64,000 nt of DNA from Nephromyces sp. MM_2019 (Eukaryota > Apicomplexa > Aconoidasida > Nephromycida): contig JADHZB010002063.1 in the NCBI GenBank assembly GCA_015657535.1, positions 26,115 through 90,114 on the forward strand. Direction: 5' to 3'. Position numbers and translations under genes: made by a program. The notes below the pieces were generated by a model. The model did no database searches. It was given only the letters and a program-made list of their open reading frames with translations, and was not told the DNA's origin. Shown piece by piece: positions 35,501 through 48,768 of the stretch (position 1 is its first letter; the number at the start of each line of letters is the position of its first letter).

Positions 35501-38500
35501 TGTACTGAAGAGGGGAGAAATTCCTGATCATCGTCGTTGTGTTTGTTTCTTGCATTCAGCTTATCTTCATCCCGTTAATCGGCTGGATAAAGTCACGAGT
35601 GGAATCGTTTTCCTTGCTAAAACAGGTAATTTTGCGAGTGTATATGTGTGTGAATACTTCCTGTCTCTCCCGTATCTTGTGGTTGATGAACAATTTGCGG
35701 TTTATCGCAAAATTTTTCTCGTGAGGAGCTATTATGTTTGTGCAAGAGTGTGTGTGTTTTTTTGTGTGGGTTTCTGCTTATATTTCTGTGCGCTAGTGCT
35801 TTTTTATATCAGTTTGTTGTAACTCGTGTTTAATTTCCATGTGTGTGCGGGTGACTCTCAAGATATGAATGAGCTACAGAGGTGCTGTGATAACTTTGCT
35901 GTTTTCAAACAAACACACACACAATACACAAGGCTAGCTAGCATGCTTGCCACGGTGTACATACACCCGCGAAATTTCAACTTTTAAAGTTTTTTCTTTG
36001 CAAAAAGGTTTTCCTTTTAAAGGGAATTGCTTGGAGCTGCAATTTGTTTTTTCTCTGGCTATATATACACTTAAAACAAAAATGCACATGCTTAAACTTG
36101 CCTGGGTTTCAGTTGATGCTGCACGGGCTTACAGCAGTGGATTAACCGATGCGTCAAAGCTGTACATTGCGGAGGTGAAGGGAAGCTACTTCCCTCTAGC
36201 CCTAAACGAGCGATTCCCCGATGTACGTACAGGAACTTTTTTGAACACTGAAGGAGTCTATGTGTTGTACGAGTATTGGATTTTTGTATATACGATCATA
36301 TGTAGATATCAAATGTTTTTTTGCGGTTCTTCGTTGGAGTAGTTATGCGAATTTGGGCATAAAAATGTGTGTGCGAAGTAATTATGCAATTGAGTGAGCC
36401 TTAGTGTGAATGTGTCTGCGTGTGGAGATGTCTACCGGTGTTAGTCTTTGTAGATATCTTGTGGGGGTTTTTATGAGTTTAAAGTTTTGAATATATCTTG
36501 ATGTTTGAAGAAGTGTAGGTACACACATAATGATAAATCTCTTACTGCCTTATTAAATTTACTCACGCATATCTGCATAGCCTAAAACTGTGTGCAAATA
36601 AGTTCTAGAGCACATCTATCTCGTATGCATTATAGAAGGATAAAATATTTACGAACTTCTGTAGTTAACTTTTTATGAAGATGAGAGCATAAAGAGCGGA
36701 TTAAACTACATCAGAACTAGTAAATCAGTTGAGATGAGTGAAGGCTGTGATTTCTGTTGTTTTCTTCATCTCTTCAGATTGTAGCGGAGAAGAAGACTTT
36801 TCCATCAAATAAATCCAAAACAATGGCAGCCACACAGCGTAAGAATAGTGAGAAATAAAGCGAGACCGTGACTATGTGTGTGTGTGTGTGTGTGATAGTA
36901 TATTTATGCTCCCACTTTCTTTGGGAGTAGAGCTAGCTTGGCCTAAGAATGATAGTGAGAAATAAAGCGAGACTGTGACTATGTGTGTGTGTGTGATAGT
37001 ATATTTCTGTCCCACTTTTGTCGTGAAGAGAGCTAGCTCATTAGTATATAAAAGTGAGATATTGATACAGTCATATACGCATAGAATTTTGCGATCGTTG
37101 ATTCTTACCCTGTGTGTTGGTATTGGAGCACTTGAAATAGCTCCTCCCTTGAAGATGGTAGTTTGTGTGCTCTTTCGCGCTAAATAAATCCTTTCTTCAC
37201 ATACATTGCTAGCTCTAGCGCTTATGCGTAGATTTATTATTGTTTTCATCTCTTTTCTCAGTAAGTTTGGATGTTTTTCTTCAAAGACAAACATGCTTTA
37301 CCTTCCTTTGTGCTAATGGTTGAAAGACTAGCATTTTCAAAAGTGTATAAAAATGAATTTTTCAAGCAGATGAAGAAGAAAAATTTCAATGAAGGTTATT
37401 TTCCAAGAATTTGAAGTTCTTCCTTAAAAGTGTGTGTAATAAGGGCTATAAAAAGCAGGTGATGATAATGAGGATAAGTAAGTAGATGCTAGTAGTAAAG
37501 TGAGAGGCAAGAGGTGGAGAAAATCAGGAATGTGAAAGCAGAAGCCACCTTATTAGCTTTTAAGGAATGCCACAAGAGTGAGTAGCAAGGAAGGCTAAGG
37601 GTGTGTTGAAGAGATTAATGTGGTTGAATCTATCATCACTTCTATTCGTTCGCTTAGTAGCAGAATAAAACGATGAAATCAAGAACAGGAAGAAAATGCA
37701 ATAGAAAGGTGGCAGAAAATGTGTGCAATAAATACAAAGTAGGAAGGCACACACAGGCATACTCACACACGCTCAATATACAAAAGTGCTAACGCACTCA
37801 CACACACATATACACTTAAGTACGCGTACTCACACACACAAAGCACCCACACACACGTGTACCCAAAAAAAGATGTTACTCAGTTATTTTCACACGATAC
37901 CTTGAGGTTCGACAACAAGTGAGAAGAAAAGCATCATCGCACACACAAAAACGCCAAAGACAATCTTCTACATCAGAAACCCCCGTACTAGCCCATGAAA
38001 ATCTCCAAATAGAGGATGATCTCCTTTTTCCTGAGGAAGTAAATCAGCTAGAAGGGCTGAGTCTCTCTGAAGATAGAAAGTGGCTGCGCTGCTCTTCTCG
38101 CCTAGACATTAACCTCAACGGTGTGAATGGAGCTCTAATGGCTAGCGTTGGCTCAAAAAGTGGAAGGATGTCTCAAACTTGGTTTCGTATACTGAAGAAG
38201 AATGATGGTATGTTCTCGTGTGTGTGAGGGTAAATTATGTGTGAAAAAGCCGTTTTATATGAACTTTTTGCGATCTCTGTGAGTCCTAGATTTACTTTTC
38301 TGTGTGTGTGCTTTGACGTGTTCTTTGATGAAAGAACGGAAGAGAGGGCAGTTGATCATCTTTAAGTTTTTTCTTGAAGAGTTGTTTTATTGAAGGAATC
38401 TTTGTTTTCCGTCTAATATCTAAGCGTTGAGTTTTAGCTTCGTTTAGATGAGAGAAAATTGGTGGGGAAATATTTATCTGGCGCAAATTAGAGCTGATTT

Positions 38501-41500
38501 TGCCTGTGTGTGTGAAAATTCCTTAACCTAAGTTAGCCTACCAGTTAGTGCAGCCTTCCTCTACTTTCTGTGTGCGAAAGCATTTCTTTATAAAACCCAT
38601 AATTTGCTGGAAGATTCTTGTGGATAAACCCGGTGGCTGAGTGTTTGCGCCGCTGGTTCTCTTCGTTCAAAATTTTCTTTTTGCCTTGAATTTGTCGGTT
38701 TTTTAATAGATTTGAGCCTTTGATTTTTTTTCATCTTTCACATCTGCATTACTTTTATTCTACATACAATGGTAGTAATTGCCGTTAAAATTTGACGTTT
38801 TTCTCTGTTTTCTTCATGATGAAGATGAAGCTGAGCTCTAAGCTACCAGCAGCCTCGTAAAAATGGCGGTAGCATCGAAAGAAATAGAAAGCTGTGAGCC
38901 TATGAGTGTGAGAATGTGTGTGAGAGCATGTGTGTGAGAATAGGCGCGTATCAAAAACATACTTGTCTAATTAGCAGGAAACAGCGTAGTTAATTTGGCA
39001 CACATCCACGCAGATAGAAAGGCACGTATGCACGATCATGCACATAGGCAGGAACACACATAAACACACACATACGAATGTATGCACGTTTAGCATACAC
39101 ACGCAGCTATCCGTGTATATAAACACGAAAATACACGTGAAAGTGCATGCTAACATGCAAAAAAAAAACACACACACGAACATTTAAGCACACACACAGA
39201 CATCCAGACATATACACGCACACATAATGCAAATACACATGAAAAATACGTGTACACACACAAAAATACACACCCCAATATATCCTTTCATTATCAGTTG
39301 TATCTGAGTGCTTTTTACAGGAAATTCAATGCTTCTGTTAGCAAAGCCCATCACTGGGCGCACACACCAGATTAGAGCGCATCTTGCGGTATGCGGAAAC
39401 CCTATAGTAAATGATTCTCTCTACGAGAAAAGCTCCGGTGTGTGTGTGTGTGTGTGTGTGTATTTTTGTATTATTTAAAGTTTTATATGCGTGGAGTGTA
39501 GCCTCAAACTGTTGTGTGAGTGTGCAGCTGCGAAATTTCGTGGAATGTGTAAGATATTTTGTAAGCTCTAAATTCCAGGCTCATTATAAAGACTACTCAT
39601 AGCTGTTATTTTGTCTTTTCGGTGTGTTCAACAAAACTTTAGCGAGTCTTGATGTTGTTATAAGCAGAATATGTATGTATCCTGAGTGTGTGTTGGTTGC
39701 CACTACTTGTAAGAAGCAATCTGTATGTTCAAGTATGTCTGTATTTTCGTGAGTCACTGCAGCAGTTTGTTTTGTGTGTGCTTTTTGTGCCATCTATATG
39801 ATTGCTTAAGTGTGTGCGTGATATATCGCTGTGTGCGAAATTTAACTGTGTGTGTGTTATCATGTATCTGTGTGAGCGAGATTTAGCTGTGTGTGTATCT
39901 CATCATTATCTGTTTGTGCCACTGTTAAACCGTGTATACCAGTGTATTTAGCTATCTGCCACTCTTCGCTCGTATTTAAGATTCCCTATTTTTTTGAGTT
40001 AATTGTTTTTCTCCAACTGTGACTACTGACAAATATTTGCAGTTAATTAACTACAATATTCCCCCCTTATCTATATGTGTGTATGTTTTTTTTTTCTTTT
40101 TTTAGCTTTTTCAAAGTTTTTTTGTATGAGCGTTTATTTTTACTTATCTTACTTTAGTGTAGAGGAGCTATGCATTTCTCTCTTCCTCTAATTCTTCTCT
40201 AGTTTTTGTATTCCATATGAGAATTTGCTTCTCTTTTGTATGCAAATTTTTTGCTTATTTTTTCAACAGCTAGATTAGTGAGGCAGCTGGAGGTAGAATT
40301 CGATATGGACAAGGTGGAGCTACCAACTAGCTCCCAAGGCTGTGTTTTTGAAGAGGCATCACATGAAATGCCAAAGGAAGCAGAATTCATGCATGGACCA
40401 AATAGAATCAGACTAAACTATAAAACAAAGAAGGTGCTTTTTTCATTTCTCTCTCCTTTCTCTGAAAAAAAATCTTTTTAATCGCTTTTTTTGGCACAAC
40501 TGCGTAATATGTATTGTTTCAATTGTATTTTATATGTATTTTGAGAAAAAGTAGCTTTTTTTGTCTAAAAATTGGTTTTTTTTGCGATTAAGATCAGCAA
40601 TGGAATGGCATATGCAGGCTCCTCCTTGTTTTCACGGCGTGCTAATATGTTAGGATGTTAATTTGTATATTTTTTTCCGTGTTTTATGCAGATATATAAG
40701 CTAATTTCTTCGCTTTTTGTGTGTGTTTTGCTATGCTGATGTATAATCTTTTATATTCATGCTTTTTCGCTAGAATCTATGACACACTTGCGTGTGTATG
40801 TGTATAACTCTAATTTTATCTTTAGGTTTTTTTAGTTGTGGGAACTATTATAATTTGTATTTTATGTATAGATGGGCTAGGCTATTGTGGGGCTTGAAAG
40901 TTGCGTGTAAAATTTTGGATTAGTTTTTTTTATGCACCTGTTTGAGTGAGCAGTCTTTCTTATCTATCAGTGGCGTGTTTCTGTTTTATGGTTTTTGAGG
41001 TGATTTTCATGTCAAGATACTTACAAATTTAGGGTGCTTACCGTCATTTTTGCAGCAAAAATCGACAGTTTTTAGTGTGTGTGCGCCTTTTTTACCTTGT
41101 TTTGCAGTTTTGTGTGTCTTCTTCTAAATTTCAGCTGATAAAATAAATGTCAGTTTTCGTGATACTTCCTGCTTGTTCTTTATTGGCCAAATGTGTGTTT
41201 TTCATCAGCAGTCGACGCGCAGCGCCTTCAAGAAGTAAAGTTTTTTAAGACGCAAGCGCATTGAATAGGAGATGCTCATAGCCGCGTAAACTTGCCTAGA
41301 AAAGCATGTTTGTATCTCAGCTAGACGTAAGCAATTGATTTTTTTCTTCTTCACGCATTGAATAGGCAGACTAGATACACTGGGTGAACTAGACAAACAA
41401 GACAACCTAGATACACTATACACCATTTCAATGCGTACCTAAAACGAGATGCTTCAACTACAAGAATAAATACGTGGATGCACACGCTTACAGGCACAAG

Positions 41501-42572
41501 TACATACACATACTCCTCCGGTTCACCAAGTGGTATGTATACTTGCTTGGTCTCTCCTCCAATTTTTCAGATGTCAGTTTCTTATCAGTTGGAGATACCG
41601 CTTGAGATTCATCTCTTTGCCTTTCAGTACACTTTTGTGCTAAAAAACACGAATTTTCAGAAGAACTCAGCTGTTGTAGAAGATAAAAACTGTGGTACCT
41701 ATTATTTCATGCGGGAGAATATTTTTTGAATAATTTTTGCTACTATTGAAGCACTCAAAACCCTATGCTCATGGTACTCTTTGATCTCGCTTTTTCTTTG
41801 ATAAATTTGTTCCGCGTATGAATTGTTGAAATTGGAGTACTCTAGGTACTGAATAGTGTGGGTGTGTTTAATCCGTGCAAAATGTGTGTGCTATGTAGCT
41901 TATGAGTGCTGGTGTGCGAGTTCAGGATGCTTTAAATGCTGAAAGTTTGGGCAAATACACTTTCTGTGATTCTGTGTGTTTTCTTGCGTTATCTCAGGTG
42001 CAAGTGTGTCGATTTTTTAGTATTTGCATAGTATTTGAGCTTTATACGTATTAGCTTTTAAGAATAATATATGCCGGACTATTTTAACTTCTTTTTCGAT
42101 TTTTTGTTTCTGCATACGCTCCAATTATTTCCTCACTGAGGCATTGCTTCATGCGATACTATTTTTTGATGTTACATCTTCTTTACTGCCAGCAGATAAT
42201 GGCTCTTCTGAGCAGGAGAGCACTGCTCCCGAAACTTCTCCACCGCTAAAGAAAAAAAAGCGGCATGACTCTCCAACGAATCAGTTTAACCTTTCGAGCA
42301 CCCTAATCTCTCAAGATTCTACCTCCGCAGTCACCCAGGTGGTAGACCAGCAAGAAGATGCGAGCAAGGATTTATTTTTAAGAGAAGAAAATCCTGGGAA
42401 GACATCTTCATATAATCTACCCTCCATTAATCAAAGCCAGTTTGCTAATGAATTTTCTTCTGACGGGCAATTGAAACGGTTAACTTGCACTTGCGACAAA
42501 CTTCCCCAATGGGCCTCAAAGATAATATCGCTTGAGGAACTTTTGACAATGATACCCAACACCAGCAAATGA
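32589..42572 (+). CDS. RluA-family RNA pseudouridine synthase (13 exons)
   Basis: Exons: 32589-32770, 33756-33915, 34613-34692, 35036-35112, 35413-35437, 35501-35625, 36113-36222, 36778-36838, 37884-38207, 39321-39437, 40270-40433, 41571-41694, 42193-42572; all phases agree, 642 residues. Order: eukaryotic RPUSD-type N-terminus ([17 protein letters not shown]), an S4-like segment ([14 protein letters not shown]), [13 protein letters not shown], the catalytic motif [12 protein letters not shown] with Asp near residue 204, [10 protein letters not shown], then [20 protein letters not shown]. The product should isomerise uridine in tRNA or rRNA. An acidic insert (residues about 275-380) separates the catalytic motifs, and the C-terminal region is Ser/Gln-rich with a basic KKKKRH before a final LPQWASK typical of the family end. 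One exon is only 25 bp. The donor after 33915 (GTTAAT) is weak. The last acceptor is a NAGNAG pair, so one residue may vary. Confidence 0.93.
32817..32840. promoter_or_regulatory. 24-bp perfect palindrome around TGTACGTACA
   Basis: The two 12-base arms GAAGGGGTGTAC and GTACACCCCTTC are exact reverse complements with no spacer. It lies 47 bp downstream of the first donor of the pseudouridine synthase gene, in intron 1. This is the longest copy of the recurring motif; it could be a protein-binding site or a short inverted repeat. Confidence 0.55.
33381..33392. promoter_or_regulatory. Palindromic motif copy GTGTACGTACAC
   Basis: A perfect 12-bp palindrome in intron 1 of the pseudouridine synthase gene, about 550 bp after the 24-bp copy. 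Confidence 0.45.
35955..35966. promoter_or_regulatory. Palindromic motif copy GTGTACATACAC
   Basis: The motif with A at the centre instead of G, in intron 6 of the pseudouridine synthase gene. Copies of the same form occur at 22362 and 62074. Confidence 0.4.
36841..37040 (+). repeat. Tandem duplication of about 100 bp in an intron
   Basis: Two copies (about 36841-36938 and 36945-37040) share AGTGAGAAATAAAGCGAGAC, a (TG)n tract of different length, then ATAGTATATTT and AGAGCTAGCT. The first copy starts right after the donor of exon 8 of the pseudouridine synthase gene. Confidence 0.8.
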
Positions 42573-42688
42573 TGCTGGGCGAGCTTAAGTTATTCTGTAG
42601 GCTTTTTTTAAACAGCATTAATTACTAATGCAGGGACTCCTTGCATATCAAATCGTGGCAATATTTTAATTGCACAAATATATTCCTT

Positions 42689-45600
42689 TTACTCATCATC
42701 TTCCCCCCTCGTGAAAGAACTTTTTAACCCGATAATAACTAACCTTAATACATCAATGGTGCTTAAACCATGCGGCAGAACTTCTGCGTGTAAATTGGGG
42801 TCCCCCCCGCACTGTCATCCTGTTGATTCTAGAAAACTTACGGCGAGTTTGTGACTTGTTTGTTTGTTTAATCGAGATTCTATTTAGTTCCTCAAGGGTC
42901 CCCGAAGTTGCGCTTTTAATCGAGGTCGGTGGTGTTTTAATAGATAGCACTGAAGCGCATTGAATGATTTTCGCTTAAAATTATGTGGGAGCTCCAAAGT
43001 GGGTGTGTGTTTTTTTTTTTTGAAGAATAGCGGTCGTAATGCCAAATTGTTGGTGGACCTCGGACACTCCCATATTCTATTCTCGGATAGAATAGTATAT
43101 AGGGGTAAATATCGTGGTATTTCCTCGCTTTAGGGTTTTTGAATCTTGATAATTTTTCTCAACTGGCGGCATAGCTTATATTCATATTTGGGAGAATGAG
43201 CTGCTGAAGTTATTGGGCTAAGAAGGATATGTTTTTTCCTGGCCGAAAAGCACAAGTAATACCTTCTCTTTTAGCACAAAAAAGTTTTGGTTTTTTTTCT
43301 GAAACCAGCATGTTGAAATTATTCGAGCCTGTCGTCTCAAAAACTAGACGTAACGTAACTGTGAAGAAAGCCATATAAGCAGAAGCGGGTGAGGAACTGT
43401 GTATATCAGTTCTTTCTTTCTAGAAATAGCGAAATAAGTGTAGAAGGCCGTAAACACATCTGTAGTAGCATGTCAAATACATATAGAAATCTCCAGGAAC
43501 ACTTTCAATGTACGAGTAGGCAAACCAGAGGGATTTCATCACGTTTAGAAGCACAATAAAAAAAACAGAATTTGCATCAACCAAATGCACATACCAATTA
43601 TCGCTATATATTCGCCTGAGTTGACTTATACAAGTTGATCAGCTTTTTTTACGGCTGCGTGGCGTTATTTCCTTGCTGAACTTGAATCTTACGGATGCTA
43701 ACTGTTGGCATTTCTGTTATGATTGTTGATGTGCTTGATCTACCAGTTCGAAGCAGGCACAATCGTTCTGTTGATCACTGTCTCTTGTTTCACCCGCCAT
43801 TACTGTCTACTATCCAGGTCTTCCGATATTTAGCAAATAGCGTTCATGTTGCTTCCTTACACGTACCCCCTCTATGGCATACTTCAGTCTCCTTCCAGCA
43901 GTTGTAGAAGCATGAATAAATCTGGAGCACAGACGATAAAAAATCTGCATTTAGTCCCTTAGCATGTACCCAGTTTGGTTAATTCTTTGATTTGCGCCGC
44001 ATAAGATAAAAGAAGTCTTGTTCGGACCAGGTTTTTTCTTGTGGAGCCCCATGAGAGCACTACCCTCCTATTGCCTATAGATGATGCGGTTCCAGAGTAG
44101 AAGAGTTTGCGATAGCGGATATATTTTCTGAAGTTTGCGCCAAATTTTCGTACAAGGCACCTTAGGTTTATAAACTTTTTAGCACGTGTAGTCATTCTAT
44201 GATGCCATTTATTGTATACCGGCTTTTACGTCTAGGCATACTTTGTAATGAAGCTCCTCAAGTTTGTGTTTGACTACGCATGTAGTTTCATTTTCATAAA
44301 CGGTGTACGCACACTGCAATAGATAAAATTCCGCTCCCATTATTACCTAGGTAATGTCATTTCTAAGTCCCTGCTCCAACTAATACAATGCGATATTAAT
44401 AATTGTTTCAATAACCTCAAGCTTGCTTTTATACTCTAGTAGGCATATCATAGTACCAACTGCTGTTTGTAACGTTTCTGTCACACCTTTTGGTGTATAT
44501 GCGAGAACTCTTAACGTTAGGATATTAATGTGTTTATACTATGTGGGCATGCACTAGTGTGCTAGAAGTAGTGGCGTGCGTGCACTTATGGTAGTTGCGT
44601 ATTTTTCCTTATGAGCAAGTATATGCTCATGGTGGTAATCCAGAGGTATTTCCAAATTTTTATTTTATATACATGTATCTGCGTTTCCCTTATGGACCTT
44701 AATGTACAGCTTTATCAGCTCTTTTATGTGGAGTAGACACTCACGTGTCTGTATTTTTCAGCTTCGGTTTGCGGTTACCATATTCATGAGCATAAGCCTT
44801 TGCATACACATTCATATGCTAGTAAAGATGCAGCTTAGTAGAATGCTTTTAGTCCGACAGTTGCATGCTTAAGGCTACTCAGCTGTTCCGTGATAAAAAT
44901 CTCACGGACGTTTTCTAAGTGAGTAGATGCGTTATTTCTGCATATACTAGGCGTAGTTAATGGGATGTTTGCTAGAGTACTCCCTTTCCCCCTGGCTTAG
45001 TCATTGTCACTTGTGGGTGTAGCACACGAAGTAGATTGTTGCTTTCGCCCAGTCAGCAGCATCAAAACCGTACATATAAGCTTGAGAGAGTAACTGCGTG
45101 GGTAAGAAATTTTGCTAGTGGAATGGGCAATGACAGCATGTCTTCTTCAGGAACTTGGGGATTTCGTCATGAGGACCGGTTCAAAACACCGTAGTTCATT
45201 ATTTTATTGCAGCAGTACGCTGCTGCCTGTTTGTTGTGCACATGCTAAAACGAGATGCAAAGATTATTAATAGGCTTTTATGAATTATTATGCTTGTGAG
45301 CACCTGAAAACAAGATATACCCTATATGAGTGCTTTACTTTGCTTATTCGTTTTTCTCACCTTCAAACCATCTTGCTATTAAGCTCCCCGGCCAGGTTCT
45401 GCCATTATCACGCTTCCCTGAATCAAGAATGGAATACTTCACCTGCTCGTAGCTCCAACAAGCACGTTCTTCGGTTTTTTCAGAGCATCTTGCTCCACCT
45501 CCGGATGCCTGTTAATCCAATTTTTCGATTGTAAATTCCCACTATCTTAATGCCATAGTCACTGAGAATACTTTCTGGATATGTCTCCAGATTTCCTTTC

Positions 45601-47108
45601 GCAAGCTCAACATGCATTCCCATCTTCATGAATCTTTCACTATGTCCTTCCCCGTCATTCCAATGCGTCAATTTTTCTTCTAGGCGACGCTAGCTAAGTA
45701 CGCACGCGACCTTCATTGATGCTGTGTATGAATGTCCTGCCCATCCTTACTTATGTATAATGTAGCTTCACCTTTCATTTTCGTTCCGAATAAACTGGCG
45801 TGCCACTAATCCTGTAACCCTAATCTATACACTCACTTCTGTTGTTAGGCGACTTTGCGACTTGTCCGGATCTCGCAACCTTAATCGTCGTATTTGATGG
45901 GCTTGAAAGTTTGCATGCAACTCCTCTCCCCTCCCTTCGTTAACCTGTGACATGTAGTAATGGTTCGATATTCGACCATATAAAGCAACTATCCTCCTAG
46001 GGCACACTCATGAATGGCGCTTCTTCTACTAAAGTACTGTAACTTTCTTCAGGTCTTGCTTTGTCGCGTAAGCTACTTGCTGGAAGATAATCCCCGTGAT
46101 GTGGGCATAGCTAAAGTCTCCGTGCACCACAACATACCTAAATTTTTTAATCTTTAGGCAACAATATTTCATCCCCACTACGCTTTAGCTCACTACAGTG
46201 CCCTACCCCTGTATAATCGTGTGCGCCTGCTCCTCGCCATGAGCTAGCACTCGTTACTCACGGAATGTAATGGCGGTAGTGAGGCCAGGTAACAGCATCG
46301 CTACAATAACCGGTACAACGCCGCAGGATTTCGTTTAAAATGAAATCTTAAAAAGGTAAACAGCTTTATTTTCTCGAAATAGAGTTGGCGATTTCGTGCT
46401 GCTATTATGAACATCTCCGATAAGTTATCCGCCTATTCCACCAATCACCTTTAAGATGAAAGAAGCTGAGATTGGCCTCAGGCTTAATGAGTTATTCAAA
46501 CGTACTCACAATTTACTTGACAGCTATCTCTATGTACGTGGTTGATGATAGACCCTAATTTCATCACCCCTTCAAGTAAGCCACGTAATATTTTGCTGAT
46601 TTATGGTGGTTGAGGCAGTAAAAGAGGCCTGGATGCCAATACTCCCTGCCAGGCTACAATTTAAGCACACGGAGAGATGCCTGTGTCATTTAGTATGAAA
46701 GTATCAGGACCCTCTGCAGGATCGCAAAGGGTAGTAACTTTCCGAAAATACTGCATATGTTTATTTGCTGATTCACCTTTACAGTTGCATCCTAAGGTGC
46801 AGAGTTGATCATGTCCTGCGCTTCTCAAAAACTATGCTGCTGTATTGTTACACCCAATATGCTAACGTAGTGATGCGCTACATTTCAGCATCGTGCATAT
46901 ACTTTGCTTGAGGATCCTTGAGAGATGAATAAGATGGGCTTTGAGCAGAAATGGCGAAACAAGGGCATGTCAGAATGAAGAAGTGCTCTAGCTGAATAGG
47001 CGATACTATCATGCTCTCTTGATTTAAAGCAGATGACCAAACGCTGTTGGCATAAAGGATCACCACCTTCTTTAAGTTTGAGCAAAGAAAAATAAAACAC
47101 GCTAGCAT
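42689..47108 (-). CDS. Unknown many-exon gene, tail to tail with the pseudouridine synthase
   Basis: Well-formed exons read right to left. A first exon from ATG 47108 (hydrophobic start MLACFIFLCS, open for about 75 codons). A phase-consistent run of four: 46653-46568, 46465-46449 (17 bp), 46243-46207 and 46137-46044. Coding-like exons at 45996-45837, 45794-45772 and within 45679-45443. The terminal pair is 42949-42842 and 42783-42689, phase-matched across a 58-bp intron and ending RGEDDE. The four-exon run encodes YWHPGLFYCLNHHKSAKY, then FHLKAHGEEQAHTIIQG and VVVHGDFSYAHITG. I do not recognise the family. Joins between 46044 and 45996, inside 45679-45443, and across 45443-42949 are unresolved, so this could be more than one gene. 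The annotated 3' ends of this gene and the pseudouridine synthase are only about 116 bp apart. Confidence 0.5.
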
Positions 47109-48768
47109 ACCCAGGGGAACTGCCACCTCACTTCTGTTCTACACACGAGGGGCAGTATCCACTTGTCACAAACTAGTCGCCCATGTCCTGAAGAGGTTCA
47201 CATCCTTCAGGTGCTTGAATGTACTCTAAATTTTGAAGCGAGAGATGAGGAACTGGATTCGAATTAACACTTTTATGCAGTAGATGTAGAGATAAACTTG
47301 TTAATCAGCTTAAAATTCCGCCTGAGTTAAGTTCCACGAAGAGGTGAGAAGTAGTTCCCGGGGTTTATCTCCCGCTTATGCTGATTCCCCCGGGTAGTGG
47401 TCTCCTATGTAACAGCTCTCTAAATGGTCTTTCGGAAAAGGAAGAGTCTACATGAAAGGAAGGAGCCTATTCGAAGGAAAGGCTGCACATTCTAAGAGGC
47501 ATGTGTGCTCTTATGGCTTCACAAGTAAGGTTAAACAGGCTAGATTTCGTGACGGGGTGGCATATGAAGTAGCTGTACAAACTTAAATCTTCCGAAAGGG
47601 TAGCGACAAGTGGGGAAGTTTCCAGTAGCAATGCAAAAATTTGATGCCTTTAGTCTAAAAAAATAAAGGTGACTTTAATTCGACGTTAATGTAGATGCTG
47701 TAACAGTAAGGTAGAACCGCACTGCTTCATTGAAAAGTTAGACATGGCAGTGCCCGGACCAGATGATCCAATAGAGAGAAAACAATGCAGAAAACCGAAC
47801 TGATGAAACTGAAATAGCATTCAAAGATTATTACAGTCCAAAAAAAGACAATCATTAAAGTTAACTAATTCTATAGAGGTAGTAGATGCGGGGGAGAGTA
47901 ATTTCTACTGGCAAGGCAGGGAATAAAACATTAAAGATGCAAAATCAAAGCTTTCCATCTATCTGAAAGGCTGACATGATATTTAAAAAAGTTCAACGAG
48001 TTACAGCACACCGTGCGTAAGAGAAAAAGCAAGGGATTTTTGAACTTATTAGGCAAGATATGGGGTTATGGAGCAGGAAGCTTAGGAAGTTTTTGCAAAA
48101 CAGTTGTCAATTTTTTATCAACAAGAGGTTACTACACTGACTTCATTAGATGCGCTCAAATGTCTGTATACGCTCTATCAACACAGAGGCTATTAAATCG
48201 TAGGGAAATCATAATGGTACGCGAAGTTTCCTTTTTTGGGGTTGCCCTTGTTTGCAATGCACATGCGGCCATACGATTTTTCTCGTGCCTATTCTTTTGG
48301 ATACATTCTATATTAACAAAGTTTTACTACAGCTGAAAGAAATGAATATACTCCTAGTCAATGTACTCACAGCATGGGCAATTGTGTATCCTCCTTTGCT
48401 CAATTTCTATTCTCACTACCTTAAGTCAGGTTGATACCTTACGTAGTCTACTTTTGTTGTATATCAACACCGATATATAGATATGGTAGTAGTGGCAGTC
48501 AGCTCCACGATGCGTACTTTGATAGCTAGAATTATGCGAGGTTGACAATGCAGTTGCGATGAAAAGCTGCAAGTCATCCTTTTTTTAAAAAAATCCATAT
48601 ATTTGGCTAATTCTTCTTCCTTCCTCTTAAGTATGCTCTGCGCAGAAGGTCGTTTCTGAAGCTAGCAATTCACGCAAATCAGCAGGCCACTTTAATCTAA
48701 ACTCTTTTTAGTGATATCCTCGCCAATTTCGCCTAAAATAAGACCTTCCTCTTCAAAGACCGGAGTAC
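47109..48768. other. Spacer between divergent genes, one long open frame
   Basis: This lies between the 5' end of the unknown minus gene and the CDC50-like gene, so it should hold both promoters. A plus-strand frame at 48013-48336 is open for 107 codons with a hydrophobic C-terminal part, but it starts at GTG and lacks convincing splice context. No supported gene. Confidence 0.45.
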
